Part shown: one piece after another, positions 35,696 to 43,319 of the stretch | How positions within the stretch are numbered: the first letter of the stretch is position 1 | Layout: each line of letters starts with the position of its first letter | NCBI RefSeq assembly: GCF_003260975.1 | Contig: NZ_CP030041.1 | Coordinates: forward strand, 744,001 to 808,000 | Length of the DNA stretch: 64,000 bases | From: Echinicola strongylocentroti | GTDB lineage: Bacteria; Bacteroidota; Bacteroidia; Cytophagales; Cyclobacteriaceae | Direction of reading: 5' to 3' | The notes under the pieces: model-generated | What the model was told of the DNA's origin: nothing | Seen by the model: the letters and a program-made list of their open reading frames with translations, nothing else | Databases searched by the model: none | Made by a program: the position numbers and the translations under genes

Positions 35696-35935
35696 CGGAC
35701 TATACTTAGCGGTTTTTTAAAATGTCCGCTAAAAAACCAAAACAACTCCATAGAGGGGGCAACTTGCTCCGGAATCCAGGATCCAAAGGGGTCAGCTTGC
35801 TCCGGAATCAGCTCAATATTATTCTTCAGGGGGTCAGCATCCGCCGGAATGGCAGGCGGTTCCGGCACCTAAAGCCACTTCGGTACTTGAATTATTGCCT
35901 GGATCCAAGGGGTCAACTTGCTCCGGAATATCCAC

Positions 35936-36061
35936 TAAAGCCTACAAAGCAGGCAAATATGCCGCTCAGGTACCGGATTTTTGAGCTCAAACCTCCAAAA
36001 TCACAAAAGAGAAAAAAAGCTTTCCCCATAATCACCCCTTTCCCAGCACCACTCGTTCAAC
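35936..36061 (-). repeat. cassette-start repeat, copy 2
   Basis: Minus strand GTTGAACGAG (36061) to GCCTGCTTTGTAGGCTTTAG, closely matching 32291-32160. IS21 lies directly at its downstream end. Confidence 0.75.
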
Positions 36062-36167
36062 ACTGTATTCATGCCTACCTGCCAAGCTAGGCCAATCTAC
36101 CAAAGGCTCACCCTACATTGCTTGACAGGTTTGGCCGTTCCGGCCATGCGAGTGCTTGGTTATTGGC
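36054..36167 (-). other. attC-like site after the tlpA-like cassette
   Basis: Minus strand GCCAATAAC (36167-36159), then CAAGCACTCGCATGG, further imperfect inverted segments (GGTTTGGCC / GGTAGGC), then GTTGAACG (36061-36054). The R'' core does not match the core at the start of the tlpA-like cassette, so this cassette end may have been exchanged. Confidence 0.5.
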
Positions 36168-36176
36168 GGTAGTTTT

Positions 36177-37064
36177 TTATTCAGTATTATTCATTTCCGT
36201 TAAGTGTTGGTCAATTTCTTGCCAAATATTTTCATTTCCTCCTTCTTTGTAAAAAGTTATGTTTTTATTATTGTCAATTATAATGTTTTTAGGGTAGGAA
36301 TTTCCAAATAAAACCCTGTCATTTTCAGAAATGAAAGTTATATCATAATCAAATTTATTTTTTTCCAAAAAACCAGATACTTTATCTTTTGAGTCATCGG
36401 TTATTGATACAAACCTTACCTCTTTATTCGAATATTTGCTGACTAATTTATTCAATCCTGGAATTTCTTTTCTACAAGGTGCACACCAAACAGCCCACCA
36501 ATTAACAACAATAGTTTGTCCGTTGAGGTTATCTAAATTGAATTTCTCTCCGTTAATATCTGTTAGTTCAATAGAAGGAAATATTCCCCCTTTAACTAGA
36601 GGTTTGTCGATTGTCAGAACAGTCAACGAGTCGGTTAAATCGGCTTGATCAAGCCAAGAATAAACAATTTTATTCGCTGTTGTATCTAATTCTTTTATTC
36701 TTAAAGATACTCTGCGTGTGGAATTGTCAAACGCTATGTCAATATCATTCTCTCGTGCATTTTCTGAACCTTGTTTAAAATTAACCGTGGTAAATTGTTT
36801 TAATTGATTGTTTGAAGCTAGTGCAATCCAATTTCCTGATTGTTTTCCCTGCTTAAGATATCCAACATAAATATCGATTGAATCATTAGTAGATTCTAAA
36901 ATGGAATGGCTTAAAATTTTTAAGGGTAAATCCTTTTCAATAGGTTTTAAAATTTCAGGAAAACCTTCTTGAAACTCCGCAGTTTTATATGAACTTTTTT
37001 GTTCTTTCTGACAACTACATAAAAATGTTAATATTAACATCGAAAAAAAAATATTTTTCAGCAT
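36177..37064 (-). CDS. lipoprotein with thioredoxin-like (TlpA/ResA-type) domain
   Basis: 295 residues. Signal with lipobox (FLCSC, Cys18 or so), a periplasmic beta-rich domain (about 40-155) of the kind found before thioredoxin folds in Bacteroidota, then a TlpA domain with the redox motif WCAPC in NWWAVWCAPCRKEIPGL. It should reduce or rearrange disulfides in the periplasm, anchored in a membrane. It fills a cassette that starts with GTTAACAACA (37090-37081). It is AT-rich compared with the flanking mannan region. Confidence 0.82.
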   Translation of the reverse strand: MLKNIFFSMLILTFLCSCQKEQKSSYKTAEFQEGFPEILKPIEKDLPLKILSHSILESTNDSIDIYVGYLKQGKQSGNWIALASNNQLKQFTTVNFKQGSENARENDIDIAFDNSTRRVSLRIKELDTTANKIVYSWLDQADLTDSLTVLTIDKPLVKGGIFPSIELTDINGEKFNLDNLNGQTIVVNWWAVWCAPCRKEIPGLNKLVSKYSNKEVRFVSITDDSKDKVSGFLEKNKFDYDITFISENDRVLFGNSYPKNIIIDNNKNITFYKEGGNENIWQEIDQHLTEMNNTE

Positions 37065-37080
37065 TATATGTGGTTTAAAT

Positions 37081-37211
37081 TGTTGTTAACGGTTACGGAC
37101 AAGTAGCCGGAACAAAGACCCGGACTTGTCGGTTTAACCTTTTTATTACTTGATTTTCTAAATTACACTTTTTCTGAAAAACCTGCTATTTGCTATAACC
37201 GATGTTGGGCG
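37081..37211 (-). other. attC-like site between the HNH cassette and the tlpA-like cassette
   Basis: Minus strand CGCCCAAC (37211-37204), ATCGGTTATAG, an internal hairpin (CCGACAAGTCCGG / CCGGCTACTTGTCCG), GTAACC, then GTTAACAACA (37090-37081). Length about 131 bases. Confidence 0.68.
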
Positions 37212-37256
37212 TTCGGCATTATTATTTGTATTAACTGTTATTCATTTAGTTCAGTT

Positions 37257-38234
37257 TTAACAGTAATCATCAAAGGTGTCTCCACCTGTCCATTCTTTTC
37301 CTTGAGCAAGGGTAAATTGTTTTTCAGCACCATCTTTCTTGAAAAAACTCCCAAGATTTGTATGAACAAACAAATCGTTTTCATAGGTCACTTGTGTTAA
37401 AGACCAAGGTTTCATGGCGTTCTCATTCCTACTCTCACACATTACCCACAAAGTATCTTCGTCTTCAGATATTGCGAAATCAGAAATTATTGAGTTTGAA
37501 TATTGGTCCCGTGAAAAGATTTCTCCTCCTTTTAAGTTTTCAGTATAGTAATGAATGGGATTGGCAGTGTTATTTTGTGAGCAAAAGGGGAATTCAGAGG
37601 GTGTTTTCCAATTTTTTTGGACAGCACTTGGTGTTAGTGATTCAGTTAGAGTGTTTTTCTGAGCACGATTATCTGTTTGTTGTCCTAGATTTGAAAACAC
37701 CCATTCGCCTAATTGACCACCTTTTGGAATTTTTCCCTGTTTAGCCCAATTAAGTAAATTATTCTTTGTACTCTCTGATTCTTCCATTGTAACAGTTCTC
37801 ATCCATTCAAAGTTTTGTTCTAGCTCGCCATCTAGCGGTTTACAAGGGTTTGAAAGAAAATTGTCAATGCTACCATATTTATAAACTATTCTTGATAGAG
37901 TGATCGGGTTAAGCAGGATGTTTTCTAATTTCGTTATCCATCTTAAGTTTTCAGGTCGATTATTTTGGCGGTTTGTGTCTATGTGGTCAACTATGTGTTG
38001 TGCTGTTGGTGGTTTTCCAAGGAAAGCGTAAGCAACAATTCTGTGAACGACCTCAGAAACTATCAACATATACCCATTATTGTTCGGTTTGCCAAAAGTC
38101 CATATATTATCATACTTGCGTTGACGTTTGTCATTCCGAGCGTGACGTAGTATAGCTCCATTATCCCTGACAGAGTAATGTTCGTCTTTATAAACGCAAC
38201 GTTTTTCTATTTCAAAATCGTCTAAGGAAACCAT
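37257..38234 (-). CDS. HNH endonuclease-domain protein
   Basis: 325 residues. Residues about 25-115 resemble the homing-type HNH region: VHRIVAYAFLGKPPTAQHIV then DHIDTNRQNNRPENLRWIT, the classic HNH core. The rest (about 130-325) is unassigned and ends in an aromatic/acidic tail. There are no intron or intein signs around it. It starts 3 bases after the stop of the small exported protein gene, so the two share a cassette and a transcript. It may be a mobile nuclease or a defence effector; the evidence does not decide. Confidence 0.75.
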   Translation of the reverse strand: MVSLDDFEIEKRCVYKDEHYSVRDNGAILRHARNDKRQRKYDNIWTFGKPNNNGYMLIVSEVVHRIVAYAFLGKPPTAQHIVDHIDTNRQNNRPENLRWITKLENILLNPITLSRIVYKYGSIDNFLSNPCKPLDGELEQNFEWMRTVTMEESESTKNNLLNWAKQGKIPKGGQLGEWVFSNLGQQTDNRAQKNTLTESLTPSAVQKNWKTPSEFPFCSQNNTANPIHYYTENLKGGEIFSRDQYSNSIISDFAISEDEDTLWVMCESRNENAMKPWSLTQVTYENDLFVHTNLGSFFKKDGAEKQFTLAQGKEWTGGDTFDDYC

Positions 38235-38237
38235 ACT

Positions 38238-38660
38238 TCATTCTTCAATTGGCCCAATAACTGAAACAATCCCCCTTTTGTCAGAATCCATAGACCATTG
38301 AACCTGATATACTAATCCATCGATTTGGTCAAGTAACAAGAAATTGTATACATTTTCGGTCGGGTAGAGTGTAAATCTACCATTAACCTCTTTTTCTTCA
38401 TCGAAAACAAGCGGAAGTGAATTTAAAACTAACTCACCTGTATTATTATCGTCTTCTATACTAAAATGTACTTGCCACATTTTGCCGTTACGCGTATCCA
38501 ATTTAATAAAAGTCCAATAATTTTGAGTCGGAAACAATCGATATGTGGCTATTTCAGAAAATTGTCCCTGTTGAAGTTTAGTATTTTGTCCGCTTTGATT
38601 TTGAGCAAATGAATTGATTACAAAGAATCCAAAAATCAATGTAAGAAATGTCGCCTTCAT
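38238..38660 (-). CDS. small exported protein with two internal repeats
   Basis: 140 residues with a signal peptide (MKATFLTLIFGFFVINSFAQ). Two halves repeat the pattern RLFPTQNYWTFIKLDTRNGK and TLYPTENVYNFLLLDQIDGL, each followed by W/YQVxWS, so the mature protein is probably a two-fold beta structure. No family is recognised. It is the first gene of the HNH cassette, starting about 45 bases after the GTTGTGCG core. Confidence 0.65.
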   Translation of the reverse strand: MKATFLTLIFGFFVINSFAQNQSGQNTKLQQGQFSEIATYRLFPTQNYWTFIKLDTRNGKMWQVHFSIEDDNNTGELVLNSLPLVFDEEKEVNGRFTLYPTENVYNFLLLDQIDGLVYQVQWSMDSDKRGIVSVIGPIEE

Positions 38661-38706
38661 ATTTTCTGCTGTTCATGTTTAATTCTATCGGGGTGTCTTA
38701 TGCTGG

Positions 38707-38842
38707 CGCACAACGGTCTCGTATAACCATCAGTTATGGGTTAAATTAGCAATTATTTTCGGTTTAGCACAGACCTTAGCAATTCCGAGTGGATTCGGAC
38801 GTAATCGAATCCGCCGTAATTGCGGTTATACATTGTTGTCAG
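38707..38842 (-). other. attC-like site between the CBS cassette and the HNH cassette
   Basis: Minus strand CTGACAAC (38842-38835), then GTATAACC, a long imperfect middle (GGCGGATTCG / CGAATCC), GGTTATACGAGACC (38728-38715), then GTTGTGCG (38714-38707). GTATAACC and GGTTATAC are perfect complements. Length about 136 bases. Confidence 0.7.
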
Positions 38843-38857
38843 TTTATACCTCCCTCC

Positions 38858-38903
38858 GGTCGGCATAAACTGACAATGGGCGGGTGGCTCCGCCCGCCCA
38901 TTG
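38858..38903. other. hairpin after the R-x4-H/CBS gene
   Basis: ACAATGGGCGGGTGG and CCGCCCGCCCATTGT form a strong stem, about 10 bases after the minus-strand stop codon. It may end the transcript, although no clear T tract follows. Confidence 0.5.
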
Positions 38904-38914
38904 TGTGCAGTTTT

Positions 38915-39616
38915 CTATACCAAGTTTGCAATATCTTCTATAGTTATTAGTCCCAATAATTTCTCATCTATTTCCCCAGAATGTGTTATAAATATAACAT
39001 CTAAATTCCGTTGTTTCTTGTTGATTTGATTTATAAACAAATCGTAAGCCTCATAGATTGATGTATTTCGAGAAACGAATTCATAATTTTCTTTGAACTC
39101 TATTTCCGATATTAAATCAGCTACTTTGACATTTTCAATTATTATTGTACCGTCTTCATCCAATTGAGATGATAGCCAACGAGAAATTGTGTTGTTATTT
39201 ATTAATTCACAAACATTTTCGTTGTCGTCAAAAACAGGAAATTGAGAAAATGAATGCTTTTTCATTTCCACAAGGATTTCGTTTATAAATTCATTTTTCT
39301 TTGCTCCTAAAACTTGAAATTGAAATTCAGGTATTACTTTTTTCGGATTGCTTATCTTGTCAAAAAGTTCCGAAATTTGGGAAACGGTCGTATCGTGCGG
39401 TTCAGCAATTGCTTTGTTACCAATTTTAGGATTATGTACTATGGCATTTCTTAATTCTCCAAAAGATAAAAGTTCATCCTTATATCTTTGAGCCACTTTA
39501 TTTTTTGTGTTTTTGACTTTTTGCGAAAAATTCACATACGAATCGTAATTATCCGATTTTTTCAGATAATTATCAATTTTGTTATAAATGTCTAAATATT
39601 TTTCTGAATTCGTCAT
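38915..39616 (-). CDS. HEPN-like motif plus CBS domain pair, possible nucleotide-controlled RNase
   Basis: 233 residues. The amino-terminal helical part (1-90) contains GELRNAIVHNP, with Arg56 and His61 forming R-x4-H, the RNase motif spacing of HEPN domains. Residues about 100-233 form two CBS motifs (MKKHSFSQFPVFDDNENVCE and the final FITHSGEIDEKLLGLITIED). CBS pairs bind adenine nucleotides or similar ligands. The combination suggests an RNA-cleaving or RNA-binding protein controlled by a nucleotide, possibly a defence gene; this is inference from one motif. It is alone in its cassette, next to the repeat at 39628-39746. Confidence 0.7.
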   Translation of the reverse strand: MTNSEKYLDIYNKIDNYLKKSDNYDSYVNFSQKVKNTKNKVAQRYKDELLSFGELRNAIVHNPKIGNKAIAEPHDTTVSQISELFDKISNPKKVIPEFQFQVLGAKKNEFINEILVEMKKHSFSQFPVFDDNENVCELINNNTISRWLSSQLDEDGTIIIENVKVADLISEIEFKENYEFVSRNTSIYEAYDLFINQINKKQRNLDVIFITHSGEIDEKLLGLITIEDIANLV

Positions 39617-39627
39617 TTTTCAAATTA

Positions 39628-39746
39628 CCCACAACGCCTTTATATCCGCTATAAACGTTTACATCCGACTAAAATCGGATATTCTCGAAAATTACCGAAA
39701 ATTTATATGCTGTAAAATACCCTAAATGGGGTATTTATTCGTTGAT
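39628..39746 (-). repeat. array repeat upstream of the CBS cassette, copy 2
   Basis: Minus strand ATACCCCATTTAGGGTATTT, AATTTTCGGTAATTTTCGAG, CCGATTTTAGTCGG hairpin, GGATATAAAGGC and the core GTTGTGGG (39635-39628). It parallels 33163-33260. It marks the right end of the recognised array. Confidence 0.7.
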
Positions 39747-39938
39747 TGGGAATTTTGCAGAAAATGTAAAATAAGCCTGCTTACTGCCGCTATTCACCAC
39801 CTACACACCTACAGCCAAAACACCGTCGAGACTGCCCCAGCGCTTGTCCACAAACCACATCCGACGCCCTGTTTGGCTTTAGACAAGCCTGTAGTGACGG
39901 TGTCTAAACTGGTCTCTCTAAGAAACGAAGGGAAAAGA

Positions 39939-39971
39939 AAAACCCCTACAGTTTCTTCTGAAGGGGTTTTT
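39939..39971 (-). terminator. terminator at the end of the mannan operon
   Basis: AAAACCCCT and AGGGGTTTT form the stem with a T-rich tract on the minus strand (TTTTTC). It lies about 50 bases after the stop codon of the cupin gene. Confidence 0.8.
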
Positions 39972-40022
39972 GGGAGAATTCGATCTACTGTCTTTTATCT
40001 CTCATTTATTTTCTCACAGCGT

Positions 40023-40535
40023 TTACTTCCGCTGGAAGTCATCCTGTACGCGGACGATGTCTTCTTCATTGGATGGGTTGGACGGGTCGGTGTGCATCCA
40101 GATTTCGGCCACTACGCCCCAATTGTCCATGCCTACCAAGCGGTGTCTTTCGCCTTTGGCAAGTTCTACCACTTCTCCCAATACCAACGGCTGCAACTCC
40201 CCTTCTTCGTCCGTCGGGCTGGTCACGATGCCGCCTTCTCCGCCTACCAATTTCCATATCTCGGCTCTTCTGTGGTGATATTGCCAAGAAAGGCGCTTTT
40301 CTGGTCCTACAATCAAGATCTTTGGACTTAGCTTTTGCTGTAGCTGCTCTTCTGAAAACTCCACGCTGGCAAAAAACTGTGTCCTGAATTTGGCAATCTG
40401 GCTTTCATCAATCACAAAAAAACCGCCCCAAGGCCTTTCTCTATCCTCTGCGGCTACTTCATATCCGTTAAAATCCAACCAGTCTTTGATCTGCTTAAAA
40501 ATGGCTTCCTTCGAAGCGTTCTTTTCTATCTTCAT
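40023..40535 (-). CDS. cupin protein, phosphomannose-isomerase-like
   Basis: 170 residues. Metal-binding His residues lie in KRLSWQYHHRRAEIWKLVGG, and LAKGERHRLVGMDNWGVVAE closes the barrel, as in the cupin domain of type II phosphomannose isomerases (ManC/AlgA carboxy end). It has no pyrophosphorylase domain. It follows a GH92 gene by about 50 bases on the same strand. Conversion of mannose-6-phosphate to fructose-6-phosphate would fit the operon, but the isomerase activity is inferred from context and not from unique residues. Confidence 0.75.
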   Translation of the reverse strand: MKIEKNASKEAIFKQIKDWLDFNGYEVAAEDRERPWGGFFVIDESQIAKFRTQFFASVEFSEEQLQQKLSPKILIVGPEKRLSWQYHHRRAEIWKLVGGEGGIVTSPTDEEGELQPLVLGEVVELAKGERHRLVGMDNWGVVAEIWMHTDPSNPSNEEDIVRVQDDFQRK

Positions 40536-40586
40536 ATTGTTCTACGGTTTAATAGATTTGCTCTTAAAATTAGGAATTGCTATAGA

Positions 40587-42893
40587 TTAATCCTTGGAAA
40601 AAATCTTTTTATTCGGCCTTCTTTTCATAATAAATGTCAATTTGCCCCCTTTTATGATATCTGCATGCTGAATAAACGGCTCGCTCAGCACTTCCCCATT
40701 GAGGAGCACTTTGCTCACATACACATTTTCCTCCGATTGATTTTGGGCTTCTACGGTAAATGTATTGCCATTTTCCAGGTTAATCGTCGCCTCTTCCACG
40801 AGAGGACTTCCCAAGGCATAATCCACCGATCCAGGCGCTACGGGATAAAAGCCCAATGCGCTGAACAGGTACCATGCACTCATCTGGCCGAAGTCATCGT
40901 TTCCTCCAAGCCCATCGGCACCGGTTTGGTACATGGCTCTCAGGATCATCCGAATTTTGTCCTGGGACTTCCAAGCCTGATCCGTCCAATTGTAAAGGTA
41001 CACTACATGGTGTGACGGCTCGTTACCGTGCACGTAATTTCCGATAATGCCCTCCCGGGAAATGTCCTCGGTATTGGCAAAATACCTGTCAGGCAAATCC
41101 ATACTGAAAAGGGAATCCAAATGCTCCACAAACCGCGTATCCCCTCCCATCATACCGATCATTTCCTTTGGTGCATGGGGTACATACAAGCTGTAGTTCC
41201 AGGCATTGCCTTCGATAAATCCCTGACCGTGGGTATCCAGCGGATCGAAACCTTGCTTCCAGTTCCCGTTCTTTAGCTTGGGACGCATAAAACCTGATTG
41301 GTGATCAAATACATTTTTATAGTTCCCTGCACGTTCGGCAAATTCCCCGGCAATATCTTCTCTTCCTATTTTCGTAGCCATCTGGGCGATGGCCCAATCG
41401 TCATAGGCATATTCCAGCGTTTTGGACACTGAAGCTCCACTCACGTCCTCGGGCACATAGCCCCTCTCCATATAAGCACCGATCCCATCAAAATAAGCGG
41501 TCTTAGCCGTGGTGACGGAAGCATTAAGGGCATGGTCCAGGTCGGAAGTCACCGTTCCTTTGACCACCGCATCGGCAATGACCGAGGCACTGTGATAGCC
41601 GATCATGCACCAGTTTTCATTGGCATAATGTGACCAGATCGGCAACATCGGATGGACACTTTGGTCAAAATGCGCCAACATCGATTTTACCATATCACGG
41701 TTTCTAGCTGGCTGCAGCACGTTAAACAGCGGATGCAAGGCCCGGTAGGTATCCCAGAGAGAAAAACTGGTATAATTGGTAAAACCTTCGGCCTCGTGTA
41801 TATTCATGTCCAAGCCGCGGTATTTTCCGTCCACATCACCATAGACCGTTGGCCCCAAAAAGGCATGGTACATCGCCGTGTAGAAATTTACCTTATCTGT
41901 GTCCCGGATGGTGTTTACCTGCACCTTGTTCAGTTCTTTGTTCCAGCTGTCGACACCTGCTTGATGAATGGCATCGAAGTCCCACCCGGGGGTCTCTTCC
42001 TGCATGTTTTTGATGGCTCCTTCCGTACTCACGGGTGAAATGGCCAACTTGGCGATCAGCTCATCACCGTCCTCTAGGTCAAAATCAAAATATGCCCTGA
42101 TCTTCCTTCCTGCGATTTCGGGAAAATTCTCTGATTCGTTAAATCGCCCCCAAAAACCTCGATAGGCCTGCTTATCATCATATTTTTGATTGCCATAATG
42201 GGCAATTGGCTTGTCAAAGGAGAGCGCAAAAAACACTTTCCTGGTCCTTGCCCAACCTGTGGTCTCACGAAATCCGGTAACCAGCGTATCATTCTCGACC
42301 CGCATAAAAGTCCAGACATTCTTATCTTCATAATTGTAAATTCCAGACATCAGGTCCAAGATCACATGGGCATCTTCGCCTCCAGAAAAGGTATACCGAT
42401 GCACCCCTACCCTTGTGGTGGCGGTGAGTTCTGCGTTGATACCATAATCGTCCAGCTCCACTTGATAATAGGCCGGGGAAGCATTCTCACGATCATGGGA
42501 AAACCTCGAACGATATCCCGAGTCAGGATCAGCTTCTGTACCGGGATTAAGCTGTAAAGGCCCACTGGTAGGCATCATCAAAAAATCGCCCAAGTCAGAG
42601 TGCCCTGTCCCACTAAAATGGGTATGGCTAAAGCCAACAATCGTGGCATCATCATACTGGTAGCCGGCACAATAGCGATATACTTCTGGATTGTATCGCC
42701 CATTTACTTCGTAAGGAATCGTATCTGTATCAGGACTCAGCTGTACACTGCCAAACGGCACCGTCGCCCCTGGATAAGTATGCCCCATTTTGGCCGTTCC
42801 GATCATGGGATCCACGTATTGGCTAAGGTCTTCTTGCGCTTGGATGCTCCAAGCCATGATGCCCATAAGACTTGTTAATAGTATTTTTTTCAT
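40587..42893 (-). CDS. GH92 alpha-mannosidase
   Basis: 768 residues with a signal peptide (MKKILLTSLMGIMAWSIQAQ). YVDPMIGTAKMGHTYPGATV opens the GH92 amino-terminal domain and GGNDDFGQMSAWYLFSALGF is the family signature near the carboxy end. GH92 enzymes are calcium-dependent inverting exo-alpha-mannosidases (mostly alpha-1,2) acting in the periplasm or at the cell surface. It is the second of two GH92 genes here, followed by the cupin gene. The two GH92 proteins are clearly diverged, so they may cut different linkages. Confidence 0.95.
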   Translation of the reverse strand: MKKILLTSLMGIMAWSIQAQEDLSQYVDPMIGTAKMGHTYPGATVPFGSVQLSPDTDTIPYEVNGRYNPEVYRYCAGYQYDDATIVGFSHTHFSGTGHSDLGDFLMMPTSGPLQLNPGTEADPDSGYRSRFSHDRENASPAYYQVELDDYGINAELTATTRVGVHRYTFSGGEDAHVILDLMSGIYNYEDKNVWTFMRVENDTLVTGFRETTGWARTRKVFFALSFDKPIAHYGNQKYDDKQAYRGFWGRFNESENFPEIAGRKIRAYFDFDLEDGDELIAKLAISPVSTEGAIKNMQEETPGWDFDAIHQAGVDSWNKELNKVQVNTIRDTDKVNFYTAMYHAFLGPTVYGDVDGKYRGLDMNIHEAEGFTNYTSFSLWDTYRALHPLFNVLQPARNRDMVKSMLAHFDQSVHPMLPIWSHYANENWCMIGYHSASVIADAVVKGTVTSDLDHALNASVTTAKTAYFDGIGAYMERGYVPEDVSGASVSKTLEYAYDDWAIAQMATKIGREDIAGEFAERAGNYKNVFDHQSGFMRPKLKNGNWKQGFDPLDTHGQGFIEGNAWNYSLYVPHAPKEMIGMMGGDTRFVEHLDSLFSMDLPDRYFANTEDISREGIIGNYVHGNEPSHHVVYLYNWTDQAWKSQDKIRMILRAMYQTGADGLGGNDDFGQMSAWYLFSALGFYPVAPGSVDYALGSPLVEEATINLENGNTFTVEAQNQSEENVYVSKVLLNGEVLSEPFIQHADIIKGGKLTFIMKRRPNKKIFSKD

Positions 42894-42975
42894 TGGGTTT
42901 CTATTCTTTAGGTAATAAAAAACACTGCAGTACTTAACATTAAGTAATGTAAAAGGCTATATATACTCTTTCTTC

Positions 42976-43296
42976 ACAACCATAGGTACCCCCTAGCCCC
43001 CTAAAAGGGGGAAATTGCAAATGCTAGTCGACGACAAGTGTCCTTCTTAATCCGGGGGCTGAGCGGAGCCGAAGCCCTTTTTCGAAAGCCCCCCTTCGAC
43101 ATCCTCAAGCCACCAATCTGGAACAGCCTCGATAAGCTTAATGGAGTCAGAGACTCAAGGTGCCTTTCTCTGGCAGAACCCAGCACAACCGTAGGTACCC
43201 CCTAGCCCCCTAAAAGGGGGAATTTTTGAACGGTGATCGATGACCTAGCCACGGTATTAGCCCGAGGGCTGAGCGGAGCCGAAGCCCTATCGAAAG
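42976..43296. repeat. two direct copies of a ~105-bp repeat
   Basis: Copies start at about 42980 and 43186: each opens TAGGTACCCCCTAGCCCCCT AAAAGGGGG and ends GGGCTGAGCGGAGCCGAAGC. The ends are well conserved while the middle differs. They fill the gap of about 425 bases between the MFS and second GH92 genes and interrupt what would otherwise be one operon. Confidence 0.8.
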
Positions 43297-43319
43297 TCTC
43301 AAGACTCCCTACTCAAAAC

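Larger units (their letters stand above)
33286..35934 (-). mobile_element. IS21-family insertion sequence
   Basis: Termini TGGATATTCCGG (33286-33297) and CCGGAATATCCA (35923-35934) are perfect inverted repeats starting with the TG/CA dinucleotide. The 7-bp sequence CTAAAGC flanks both ends (33279-33285 and 35935-35941) as a target duplication. Inside each end a GTTGACCCCT-type motif is repeated (two copies left, three to four right), the expected transposase-binding multiplicity of IS21. It carries istA and istB. It interrupts the cassette that starts at 36061. Confidence 0.93.

Noticed and set aside
39726..40331. 201-codon plus-strand frame
   Set aside because: It lies antisense to the cupin gene and across its terminator; the cupin frame has clear family motifs.
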